30,403 nt of DNA from a virus. The position numbers were made by a program, and so were the translations under genes. Positions 22,319 to 28,208 of this stretch are shown piece by piece. The notes below the pieces were generated by a model that saw only the letters and a program-made list of their open reading frames with translations, was not told the DNA's origin and did no database searches. Positions within the stretch are counted from its first letter, which is position 1. The number at the start of each line of letters is the position of its first letter. The stretch lies in the IMG/VR virus record IMGVR_UViG_3300030106_002269, positions 1 to 30,403 of that record; one strand, given 5' to 3'.

Positions 22319-22531
22319 TCATTCATGGAGTTTGGAAATTTCATCACTTATTAAATCGTGTACGACTTCATCGGTTACAAACTTTCCGTTTTCATCCGAG
22401 GTTATCCACCATATTTCCACAATAGGTTTAAAGAATCCCACATCCGGCTCCGGTCTACCGACTGTATAACTGGCCGTAAACGATAATTGTTTATCTCCTA
22501 AAGTAATGTCGAAACTGTTTGTGCTGTTCAT
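22319..22531 (-). CDS. 70-residue hypothetical protein
   Basis: ATG 22531 is preceded by GGAGG at seven bases. The sequence looks beta-rich (SFDITLGDKQLSFTASYTV, VEIWWITSDENGKFVTDEVV), with a C-terminal helix (HDLISDEISKLHE). No family is recognised. It overlaps the stop of the small membrane protein gene (ATGA-type), so it is part of the early operon. The structured non-coding region lies immediately downstream. Confidence 0.6.
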   Translation of the reverse strand: MNSTNSFDITLGDKQLSFTASYTVGRPEPDVGFFKPIVEIWWITSDENGKFVTDEVVHDLISDEISKLHE

Positions 22532-22674
22532 AGCATCGCCTCCGCCATTCCTACAGGGTCAATGAACGCCATACCTGTTAAAACTCCAAGTACTATACAT
22601 ATCAACAGGACTCCAACCTTTGCAAAAGCCTCTGCTATATCTTCCTGCCTTCTGATTTTCTCTCTCTCGTTCAT
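22528..22674 (-). CDS. 48-residue single-TM membrane protein
   Basis: An ORF encodes MNEREKIRRQEDIAEAFAKV, then a membrane helix (GVLLICIVLGVLTGMAFI), then DPVGMAEAML. AAAGGAGAGTAAACCA precedes the ATG, matching the pattern of neighbouring early genes, and its stop overlaps the next start. The charged cytoplasmic N-terminus and single helix suggest a small inner-membrane phage protein. Function unknown. Confidence 0.65.
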   Translation of the reverse strand: MNEREKIRRQEDIAEAFAKVGVLLICIVLGVLTGMAFIDPVGMAEAML

Positions 22675-22678
22675 TGGT

Positions 22679-23080
22679 TTACTCTCCTTTAATAATTAAA
22701 ATCAATTCGCCCGATTCATTTTTAGCCCACATCAGAGACAATGTGTCGCCTTCTCCCGCAAATTCTTTTATCTTTTGGATAGAGATTCGCCTATCACCTC
22801 GCACTGTCTTATAAAAGGATACAGTGCTCTCTACCCCTAGCGATTCGCAGACATAAGGAATCCTAACGCCATTAAAAACAATCTTATTTCCGTCCTTACT
22901 ATTTGGCTTCATCTCTTGATAATCTACCCCAAAAAGTCTAGCCAATTGTCTGATAGATTGATTTGCGTCTATAGTAGATTTGTTGAGCATAGTCTTTGTA
23001 AGTTTAAGTACTCCGATTTGCTCGGATTTAAATTCTAAAATCTCACTTGGTATTGTGTTTAATTTTTCTGCCGTGTTCAT
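22679..23080 (-). CDS. 133-residue hypothetical protein
   Basis: The start is supported by AAAGGAGAATAGACCA before ATG 23080. The N-terminal half is helical (LNKSTIDANQSIRQLARLFG, followed by VDYQEMKP, possibly DNA-binding-like). The C-terminal half appears as beta strands ending in TLSLMWAKNESGELILIIKG. RGDRRISIQKIKEFAGEGD is notable. I cannot place it in a family. Confidence 0.6.
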   Translation of the reverse strand: MNTAEKLNTIPSEILEFKSEQIGVLKLTKTMLNKSTIDANQSIRQLARLFGVDYQEMKPNSKDGNKIVFNGVRIPYVCESLGVESTVSFYKTVRGDRRISIQKIKEFAGEGDTLSLMWAKNESGELILIIKGE

Positions 23081-23084
23081 TGGT

Positions 23085-23237
23085 CTATTCTCCTTTCAAA
23101 ATTAATTTAGCGGCTGCTAGTCTTCTTTTATCGTTTTCATCATTTAGCCACGAGCACATAGTTAAAGCTTTTACCATGTTTTTTAATGCCCATTCAGGCT
23201 GATTACCTACTATCTTTTTAGCTTCTATAATTGACAT
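23085..23237 (-). CDS. 50-residue conserved-looking small phage protein
   Basis: The ORF encodes [40 protein letters not shown] and [10 protein letters not shown]. The pattern A-(K/R)-x-x-V-G-N-Q-P-x-W-A-L-(K/R)-N-M-V-(K/R)-A-L is one I associate with a small conserved phage protein family of unknown role. AGGA lies 11 bases upstream of the ATG. It stops four bases from the next gene's start. Confidence 0.6.
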   Translation of the reverse strand: MSIIEAKKIVGNQPEWALKNMVKALTMCSWLNDENDKRRLAAAKLILKGE

Positions 23238-23297
23238 AAGCTTATGATTCCTATATATTTTAGGTTTATTTATAGTCGTTCTTTATACAACTAGGCG

Positions 23298-23495
23298 TTA
23301 CAAAATAGCTTGTCCATTCATACGGACAGTTATGCTATCTTTCTCTAGTTCTAGCTCTTTCTCTAATCTAACTTTAATAAGTGCTAGTTCTGGAGTGCTA
23401 GGCATATATGGTTTAACTTTCATATTTTGGCAAAGTTTAGACCATTTAATATGGCCGACTAGTTTATTGTCTTTTGTGATAGCAAAATCAATCAT
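23298..23495 (-). CDS. 65-residue hypothetical protein
   Basis: ATG 23495 follows AGGAG by eight bases. The sequence begins MIDFAITKDNKLVGHIKWSK and ends in a helical, charged segment (LALIKVRLEKELELEKDSIT) plus VRMNGQAIL. No known domain is recognised. A 60-base non-coding gap separates it from the next gene downstream. Confidence 0.55.
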   Translation of the reverse strand: MIDFAITKDNKLVGHIKWSKLCQNMKVKPYMPSTPELALIKVRLEKELELEKDSITVRMNGQAIL

Positions 23496-23520
23496 TGGTT
23501 ATACTCCTCTCGTATTACTT

Positions 23521-23547
23521 AGCGCATATACAAAAGCGCACTAGCGC
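23521..23547. promoter_or_regulatory. Cluster of three AGCGC boxes
   Basis: AGCGC occurs at 23521, 23535 and 23543 between two minus-strand genes. The last two form GCGC-ACTA-GCGC, and ACTAGT follows. The GC-rich boxes stand out in an AT-rich gap just upstream of the 65-residue gene. They may be a regulator binding site; no promoter boxes are clear. Confidence 0.22.
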
Positions 23548-23574
23548 GAACTAGTACGCTTTAATCTATACACT

Positions 23575-23862
23575 TTAAAATGCGTTCCGTAGTTCCGATA
23601 TATCAGAATCATAATAATCGGTGGCAATCTGTAGTAATTCGGTTAAAACCTCATTACGAATTGAAATTAATGCTTCTGGGGTTTCTCCGTAAACTTCACA
23701 AATAGCGCTTAAATGAATCATTATTTTTACGCTTTTTTTATTCTGTAAAACTTCGGCCAATACAAAAACGGCATCATTGTGATTGTTCGCTTCGACTAGT
23801 TCTTTAATTTCTTTGAGTGTCGATTCTGGAAAGAAAATTGGTGATTTTAGATTTAATCGCAT
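23575..23862 (-). CDS. 95-residue helical hypothetical protein
   Basis: ATG 23862 follows AAGGAG by eight bases and lies about 26 bases after a good promoter. The protein appears all-helical: FPESTLKEIKELVEANNHND, AVFVLAEVLQNKKSVKIMIH, ICEVYGETPEALISIRNEVL, and an acidic end (DYYDSDISELRNAF). No family is recognised. As the first gene after its own promoter it may be an early-expressed host-takeover protein (inference). Confidence 0.6.
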   Translation of the reverse strand: MRLNLKSPIFFPESTLKEIKELVEANNHNDAVFVLAEVLQNKKSVKIMIHLSAICEVYGETPEALISIRNEVLTELLQIATDYYDSDISELRNAF

Positions 23863-23894
23863 TAGCTTATCTCCTTATTTAATTAATGTATTTA

Positions 23895-23923
23895 ATTCTA
23901 AAGCATTGTATTAAGTTATGCAA
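23895..23923 (-). promoter_or_regulatory. Sigma-70-type promoter
   Basis: On the minus strand, TTGCAT (23923-23918), a 17-base spacer, and TAGAAT (23900-23895) are present; these match the consensus at 4 and 5 of 6 positions. The start would be near 23888, 26 bases before the ATG at 23862. The element GCAATG occurs twice in direct orientation and once inverted around the -35 box, which may be an operator. Confidence 0.5.
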
Positions 23924-23926
23924 TGT

Positions 23927-24763
23927 TTAATGCACTGCAATGATGATATCTACATTTTTAAATCGTGCTGATCCACAAGCATGGCCGGACTTCGTACAAC
24001 TCCCACAGAGACCGGGACAAGTAAAAGCTTTTTTGCCGTAGGTTTGCCGTAATTGTTTCTGGTGCTCTCTGTTGCCATGATCGGTAGATTTAACTTTTTT
24101 GCCAGTAGATACCGCTACAAATTCACCGCGTACATAGTCGAATTGTTTTAACTTATCGCGTATATCAGCACCATAGCGGGAACCGCTAGACAGATTTAAC
24201 TGGTAGTTGTTAGGAACAATTCCAGTGTAATCTAGAAAAGACTGCCATGATTTACTGTAGCCATATGTTCGCAACCATTGGCGATTGCGTAAGATATCCA
24301 TCCAATAGGCTATATCAGAAACTCCAGTAAAATCTCCGTCTACATATAGCCTAAAGTCTATTTGTCCTTCCTTAGGTTTAAACTTGTCAATTGCAGTAGA
24401 TATAGCAAGCTTGCCTGATTCACTTTGCAGTAATATTGCGTTTTGGCATTGTCTACAAAATGCGGCAGGATATCGCCACGCCCTAAAGCTATAGCAGAAT
24501 TTGAGACAGTCTCCCGCACCAATACAGAATCCTTTTCCAGGTAATGAACTAAACGCGAGAAAAGGAAGCTTCCCATTGCCATCCTTGGCAAATATAGAAA
24601 ATCTAGGGACTCCATCTAGAATAAACTCCCTAAGCTTTGTTAGATCGCGTATCCAATGGATTTTTTTGGTAGTTGATAACTCAGTATCTATTATGTTGAT
24701 TGCTTTGTTGTAATCTTTCCTAGCAATCGCACTAGCAAGCAATAGGCATTTATTCCGATTCAT
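23927..24763 (-). CDS. GP88-like Cys-rich protein
   Basis: The protein has 278 residues. A first cysteine cluster (C80, C86, C90, C103, C106) lies in FLAFSSLPGKGFCIGAGDCL and KFCYSFRAWRYPAAFCRQCQ. A central part follows with FRLYVDGDF, TYGYSKSWQSFLDY and NLSSGSRYGAD. A second cluster (C249, C253, C256, C263) is in CPGLCGSCTKSGHACG. This order matches the phage/plasmid GP88 family (PF17338, from memory), possibly a metal- or Fe-S-binding protein whose biochemical role is unknown. It is the second gene after the main early promoter. Confidence 0.65.
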   Translation of the reverse strand: MNRNKCLLLASAIARKDYNKAINIIDTELSTTKKIHWIRDLTKLREFILDGVPRFSIFAKDGNGKLPFLAFSSLPGKGFCIGAGDCLKFCYSFRAWRYPAAFCRQCQNAILLQSESGKLAISTAIDKFKPKEGQIDFRLYVDGDFTGVSDIAYWMDILRNRQWLRTYGYSKSWQSFLDYTGIVPNNYQLNLSSGSRYGADIRDKLKQFDYVRGEFVAVSTGKKVKSTDHGNREHQKQLRQTYGKKAFTCPGLCGSCTKSGHACGSARFKNVDIIIAVH

Positions 24764-24764
24764 A

Positions 24765-25004
24765 TTAATTCTCTTTCTTATCTAATTTTTTAAATATCGA
24801 TTCACATTCATAACAAATATGAGGCCGTGCGCCCCATCCGCTAACTTTATCAGCCGCGCATCGAGCACGTTCTTCAGCATGGTATTGCTTTTGTTGATCG
24901 ATGGTATCCCAACCAGTAATTGCGGATTCAACCGTTAAATGAAATAGTTCCCTCTTTTTGAGGTGCTTAACTTCGCTCCATTTAAATTCTCTCGTTTCTC
25001 TCAT
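24765..25004 (-). CDS. 79-residue hypothetical, first early gene
   Basis: ATG 25004 has AAGG ten bases upstream and a sigma-70-like promoter ending about 27 bases before it. The protein has a charged N-terminus (EFKWSEVKHLKKRELFHLTV), an acidic/His-containing middle (QQKQYHAEERARCAADK) and a C-terminal C-Y-E-C pair that could bind a metal with C49. No family is recognised. It is immediately followed by the GP88-like gene. Confidence 0.6.
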   Translation of the reverse strand: MRETREFKWSEVKHLKKRELFHLTVESAITGWDTIDQQKQYHAEERARCAADKVSGWGARPHICYECESIFKKLDKKEN

Positions 25005-25037
25005 AATTGAATTACCTTAATAGTTATTAATGTAAAC

Positions 25038-25066
25038 ACTCTAAACGAATATAACGACAGTGTAAA
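25038..25066 (-). promoter_or_regulatory. Early promoter, minus strand
   Basis: TTTACA (25066-25061), a 17-base spacer and TAGAGT (25043-25038) read on the minus strand. The predicted start is near 25031, giving a 27-base leader before the first early gene. An inverted repeat ACACT/AGTGT overlaps both boxes. Confidence 0.45.
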
Positions 25067-25240
25067 GTAATTCTTTAATTATTTAATTATTCTATTTATA
25101 TCCTAGTTATTTATATGGGTTATTGGTTGGTATCTATTCTCTCTCACTTATCAATATTCATTCTTCCTATCAATCAATTATTAGTTATTCAGATTCAATA
25201 TAGCGAGCGTTCGTTCTATTTCTGGGTGGGGCTTTATTGT

Positions 25241-25290
25241 TTAGGGGGGAGGGGCTGACGCTGCGCTGTTATTATTATAGTAGCCCCCCA
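25241..25290. other. G-run/C-run hairpin, possible packaging or control site
   Basis: A run of six G (25244-25249) and GGGGCT (25251-25256) can each pair with AGCCCCCC (25282-25289), giving mutually exclusive stems around a CTGCGCTG-containing loop. It sits just upstream of the small terminase gene, where cos/pac sites or terminase-binding sites are often found in other phages. No T-run follows, so it is not a standard terminator. Confidence 0.35.
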
Positions 25291-25293
25291 ATC

Positions 25294-25321
25294 TTGCAAA
25301 AGAATAAAACTCCAATACAAT
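25294..25321 (+). promoter_or_regulatory. Promoter giving a probably leaderless terS mRNA
   Basis: TTGCAA (25294-25299), a 16-base spacer and TACAAT (25316-25321) are present. The -10 box ends six bases before the ATG at 25328, and no ribosome binding site lies between them. Transcription would start at or next to the A of the start codon. Confidence 0.45.
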
Positions 25322-25327
25322 ACGCTT

Positions 25328-25771
25328 ATGTCTAATTTACCTGTTAAAGAAAAACCAAAGAATCTTGGTGGAAGGCCGAGAACTGTTCTGACTGATGAGC
25401 AGAAAGAGAAGCTGGTATGGATGGCTCCTTATCTGACAGTGGATATGATGGCTGATTCTTTACAGATTCCCCGTAGTACGTTTATGGAGATATTGAACCG
25501 AGATGAAGAGGTTTCTGGACTGTATCACAAGCATAAGAGTGATAAGGTAGCAGAAGTAGCTTCCTGCCTCGTCAACAAGGCTAGGGAGGGCGATACCCGC
25601 GCAGCCATGTTTTACCTAAGGACTCAGGGAAGATGGCGTGAAGAGGGTCACACGGCTTCTGAGAGGCCACAGATACAAATTAATGTTTCGGGTATTAACG
25701 ATATTAAAACTGAAAAGGTGATTGAGGGCGAGGTGTTAGATGAGCCAACGGCTGTTAGACCTACTGATTAA
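25328..25771 (+). CDS. terS: Terminase small subunit
   Basis: The 147-residue protein has a basic, flexible start (EKPKNLGGRPRTVLTDEQKE), a helix-turn-helix region (LTVDMMADSLQIPRSTFMEI with LNRDEEV), an oligomerisation helix pair (YHKHKSDKVAEVASCLVNKA; GDTRAAMFYLRTQGRWREEG) and an acidic C-terminus. GRP-x-x-x-LT-(D/E)-E-Q and A-x-x-G-D-x-x-A-x-(F/I)-(Y/F)-x-L-K/R-T are typical of phage small terminases. It recognises the packaging site and delivers DNA to the large subunit at 26963. Its end overlaps the lysozyme gene by 32 bases. Confidence 0.82.
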   Translation: MSNLPVKEKPKNLGGRPRTVLTDEQKEKLVWMAPYLTVDMMADSLQIPRSTFMEILNRDEEVSGLYHKHKSDKVAEVASCLVNKAREGDTRAAMFYLRTQGRWREEGHTASERPQIQINVSGINDIKTEKVIEGEVLDEPTAVRPTD

Positions 25772-26165
25772 ACACGAAGGTTTTAAATCCCATGCGTATC
25801 GGGATACTGGTGGTATCTTGCATATTGGTATTGGCAGGAACATTGGTGAAGGGGGTATGGGTATCTCTCAGGATGAAGCCTATCATATGTTACGTAATGA
25901 TGTGGTCAGGGTACAGGATGAGTTGTCAGAAGCCTTTGATTTCTATAAGAATTTAGACCCTGTACGCCAAGATGCCTTATGTAACCTGTGTTTTAATCTT
26001 GGTCTTCCCCGTCTAATGCAGTTTAAATTGGCCTTGGGTCATCTGGGAAATGGGAACTTTGAAGAAAGTGCGGATGAGTTTTTGAACAGTTTATGGGCTA
26101 CGCAGGTGGGTCAAAGGGCTGTTGAGGTGGCTAATATGATTAGAACAGGGGATTATCCGGCATGA
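25740..26165 (+). CDS. Endolysin, T4-type lysozyme (GH24)
   Basis: The 141-residue muramidase has catalytic Glu13 in LLIKHEGF and Asp22 in YRDTGGILHIGIGRN, matching T4 lysozyme Glu11 and Asp20. The third catalytic position, Thr26 in T4, is His28 here. Further family segments are EAYHMLRNDVVRVQDEL, RQDALCNLCFNLGLPRLMQF and SLWATQVGQRAVEVANMIRTG. It cuts the glycan strand of peptidoglycan. No signal-arrest helix is seen, so the holin at 6218 would release it. GAGG precedes the start, inside the terS gene. Endolysin between the terminase subunits is an unusual but known arrangement. Confidence 0.88.
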   Translation: MSQRLLDLLIKHEGFKSHAYRDTGGILHIGIGRNIGEGGMGISQDEAYHMLRNDVVRVQDELSEAFDFYKNLDPVRQDALCNLCFNLGLPRLMQFKLALGHLGNGNFEESADEFLNSLWATQVGQRAVEVANMIRTGDYPA

Positions 26166-26338
26166 AGGGCGTTAAACATTACAAGAAGGATGGGACTATT
26201 TATACGGCGGGAACACACAAGATGCCTAATGGTCAGCTTCATTCGGGGACTAAACATACTAAGTCCAGTGTGAGGCTTTATCATTACGGTGAGTTATCCA
26301 AAACGGCTAAAGAAAAAGCCAGAACTTATTGGGGGTAG
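26162..26338 (+). CDS. 58-residue small basic phage protein
   Basis: The ORF begins with an ATGA overlap with the lysozyme stop and encodes MKGVKHYKKDGTIYTAGTHK, MPNGQLHSGTKHTKSSVRLY and HYGELSKTAKEKARTYWG. Short proteins of this type (MKGV-x-HY, then G-T-H-K-M-P-(N/D)-G, then H-T-K-S-S) recur next to terminase genes in marine podoviruses as I recall. They are His/Lys-rich, and no function is known. Confidence 0.68.
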   Translation: MKGVKHYKKDGTIYTAGTHKMPNGQLHSGTKHTKSSVRLYHYGELSKTAKEKARTYWG

Positions 26339-26340
26339 TT

Positions 26341-26406
26341 ATGCCTGGATATATGTATAAACCTAAAAAGAAAAAGAAAAAGGCTAAAAAGCCAAAAAGA
26401 AAGTAA
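26341..26406 (+). CDS. 21-residue Lys-rich peptide
   Basis: A tiny ORF encodes a peptide beginning MPGYMYKP, with the remainder almost all Lys (plus Ala, Pro, Arg). It begins two bases after the preceding stop, and its stop overlaps the next start (TAATG). A GGGGG run precedes the ATG by several bases. The tight packing supports translation. Similar MP-x-Y-x-x-(K)n peptides occur in this position in related phages, from memory. Confidence 0.5.
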   Translation: MPGYMYKPKKKKKKAKKPKRK

Positions 26407-26615
26407 TGCGTAAGTTTGCTAAAGTGCCAAAAACCAAGCGGGGTACGCCTGTTAAGTACGTCCGTGGCTCTAGAAACAAGAAGAAAACTGAAGATGAGAT
26501 TAAATCTACCGCTAAGAAGTACAAGGCGGGAACTTTAACCAAAGCTGAAATGGATCGGATTGTTAAGAAGAGGGTAGCCAGTGGCAAGAAAAAAAGCCGC
26601 AAAAAAAGGAAGTAG
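26406..26615 (+). CDS. 69-residue highly basic protein
   Basis: Lys and Arg make up a large part of the sequence (FAKVPKTKRGTPVKYVRGSR; KKYKAGTLTKAEMDRIVKKR; SGKKKSRKKRK). It starts in a TAATG overlap. The composition suggests nucleic-acid binding or internal virion location. No family is assigned. It is likely part of the small-gene cluster translated together with the DUF5824-like gene. Confidence 0.6.
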   Translation: MRKFAKVPKTKRGTPVKYVRGSRNKKKTEDEIKSTAKKYKAGTLTKAEMDRIVKKRVASGKKKSRKKRK

Positions 26616-26850
26616 TTCTGAGACTGCTTTGAAAAACCTGTCCAAAAAGCACAATGTCCCCCTAGGCATATTGCGTCAGGTTATGAAGCGTGGTCAGGGT
26701 GCTTACTTCTCCTCAGGGTCACGCCCTGGACAGACTCCTACTTCATGGGGGGTTGCTAGGGCGCGATCTTTTGCTTCCGGTTCCGGTGGTGCGCGTAAAG
26801 CTGATGCGGATTTATGGAAAAAGGTAAAGGCGAGAAGGGCGAAAGCCTAG
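26581..26850 (+). CDS. DUF5824-like small protein
   Basis: It starts with GTG at 26581, after GAGGG, inside the end of the preceding gene; there is no ATG nearby in frame. The 89-residue product has NLSKKHNVPLGILRQVMKRG, GAYFSSGSRPGQTPTSWGVA and RARSFASGSGGARKADADLW. This matches the DUF5824 pattern: a short helix, then R-x-G-x-x-A-(Y/W) with SG-S-RP, then W-(G/A)-x-AR-(V/A)-x-SF. The role is unknown. These occur near packaging or structural genes in many phages. Confidence 0.7.
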   Translation: MARKKAAKKGSSSETALKNLSKKHNVPLGILRQVMKRGQGAYFSSGSRPGQTPTSWGVARARSFASGSGGARKADADLWKKVKARRAKA

Positions 26851-26966
26851 AACGGGACAGGCTTGAACAGGCCATAAAACGCTATGTGGATAGTGGTAAA
26901 GCGGTTGCCAAAAAGAAATCGGTCAAGATTGTCAAAACCAAACACACTTACGACATTAAGAAATGA
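26814..26966 (+). CDS. 50-residue basic protein coupled to terL
   Basis: The ORF starts at ATG 26814 inside the DUF5824-like gene and overlaps the large terminase start by ATGA. It encodes MEKGKGEKGESLERDRLEQA, IKRYVDSGKAVAKKKSVKIV and KTKHTYDIKK: an amphipathic helix and a Lys-rich tail. The overlaps at both ends support reality. Function unknown; it may assist terminase expression by coupling. Confidence 0.55.
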   Translation: MEKGKGEKGESLERDRLEQAIKRYVDSGKAVAKKKSVKIVKTKHTYDIKK

Positions 26967-28207
26967 ATTTAGACATTAATCTACTTGATTGGCAGCAAGA
27001 AGTCTGGAATGACGAAACTCGTTTCAAAGTTGTGGCTGCGGGTAGAAGGACAGGCAAATCAAGGCTTGCGGCCTATTTACTCCTAGTCAACGGATTACAG
27101 GCTGAAAAAGGCCATGTGTTTTATGTAGCCCCTACTCAAGGTCAGGCTAGGGACATTATGTGGAATCTCCTGCTCGATCTGGGTAAGGACGTTATTAAAC
27201 ACTCCCATGTTAATAATATGCAGATTACCCTGCTTAATGATGTCATTATTTCCCTAAAAGGTGCTGACAGGCCAGAGACTATGCGGGGTGTGAGCCTTGC
27301 CTACTTGGTCATGGATGAGTATGCCGATATGAAGCCTGATGTGTGGGAACTGATATTAAGACCTGCTTTGGCTGACTATAGCTCTCCTGCGCTGTTTATT
27401 GGTACGCCTATGGGCCGTAATCACTTCTATGACCTGTACAGGGATGCTGAGATAGGGGATGACCCTGATTTCAAGTCTTGGCATTTTACCAGTTACGATA
27501 ATGACTTACTCAATGCTGAAGAGATAGACAGGGCTAAACGCTCCATGTCCTCTTATGCTTTCCGTCAGGAGTTCATGGCCTCCTTTGAAGCCCGTGGTTC
27601 TGAGATGTTTAAGGAAGATTGGGTGTCCTTTGACGAACGGGAACCTGAAGGGGATTACTATATCGCGGTGGACTTGGCGGGTTTTGAGATTGAAGGGAAA
27701 AAGTCGAAGACTAAGAACCTAGATAATACGGCTATTTCAGTGGTTAAGGTTAATCCTGATGGCTGGTGGGTCGCTGATATAATCTGTGGTCGCTGGACGC
27801 TAGATAGAACGGCAGTCAAGATATTTGATGCGGTGCATAAGTACAGACCTGTATCTGTGGGTATTGAGAAAGGTATTGCTAGACAGGCGGTTATGTCCCC
27901 GTTATCTGATTTAATGGCTAAATACAGCCGTTTTTTCAGGGTAGAAGAACTCACTCATGGTAATAAGAAAAAGACAGACCGTATTATGTGGGCTTTGCAG
28001 GGCAGGTTTGAGAATGGCCTGATTACCTTGAATAAGGGCGAATGGAACTATCAATTTATGGATGAACTCTTCCAGTTTCCTGACGTATTAACCCATGATG
28101 ATATGGTGGATAGTCTTGCTTACATAGACCAATTAGCAAATGTAGCGTATTCTTACGCCTTTGAAGTCGATAACTTTGAAGTATTTGATACTGTGGCAGG
28201 GTATTAA
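26963..28207 (+). CDS. terL: Terminase large subunit
   Basis: The 414-residue packaging motor has an N-terminal ATPase with Walker A AGRRTGKS (26-33) and Walker B LAYLVMDE (D118, E119), plus the coupling motif FIGTPMGRN. Its C-terminal RNase H-like nuclease has D237 in IAVDLAG, E302 in GIEKG, and D379/D380/D383 in THDDMVDSLAYI. It translocates DNA into the prohead and cuts the concatemer. At 414 residues it is a compact member of the family (Terminase_6 type). Coupled by ATGA to the preceding small gene; the portal follows one base after its stop. Confidence 0.95.
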   Translation: MNLDINLLDWQQEVWNDETRFKVVAAGRRTGKSRLAAYLLLVNGLQAEKGHVFYVAPTQGQARDIMWNLLLDLGKDVIKHSHVNNMQITLLNDVIISLKGADRPETMRGVSLAYLVMDEYADMKPDVWELILRPALADYSSPALFIGTPMGRNHFYDLYRDAEIGDDPDFKSWHFTSYDNDLLNAEEIDRAKRSMSSYAFRQEFMASFEARGSEMFKEDWVSFDEREPEGDYYIAVDLAGFEIEGKKSKTKNLDNTAISVVKVNPDGWWVADIICGRWTLDRTAVKIFDAVHKYRPVSVGIEKGIARQAVMSPLSDLMAKYSRFFRVEELTHGNKKKTDRIMWALQGRFENGLITLNKGEWNYQFMDELFQFPDVLTHDDMVDSLAYIDQLANVAYSYAFEVDNFEVFDTVAGY

Positions 28208-28208
28208 T

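Larger units (their letters stand above)
25005..25327. other. 323-base divergent intergenic region
   Basis: This region separates the minus-strand early block from the plus-strand packaging genes. I see no gene in it. It contains an early promoter (25038-25066), a very AT-rich middle (25075-25200), a GC-rich block with complementary G- and C-runs (25241-25290), and a plus-strand promoter (25294-25321). ACACT (25036-25040) and AGTGT (25059-25063) form an inverted pair spanning the early promoter boxes, a possible operator. Confidence 0.6.

Noticed and set aside
25200-25225. AGCGAGCGTTCG stretch upstream of terS resembling array repeat AGCGAGTCA
   Set aside because: Only six bases match, it is isolated and not in any 18/36-base phase.
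28161-28208. Upstream start for the portal gene
   Set aside because: It lies inside terL and adds a 16-residue segment unlike portal proteins; ATG 28209 directly after the terL stop has an AGGG.
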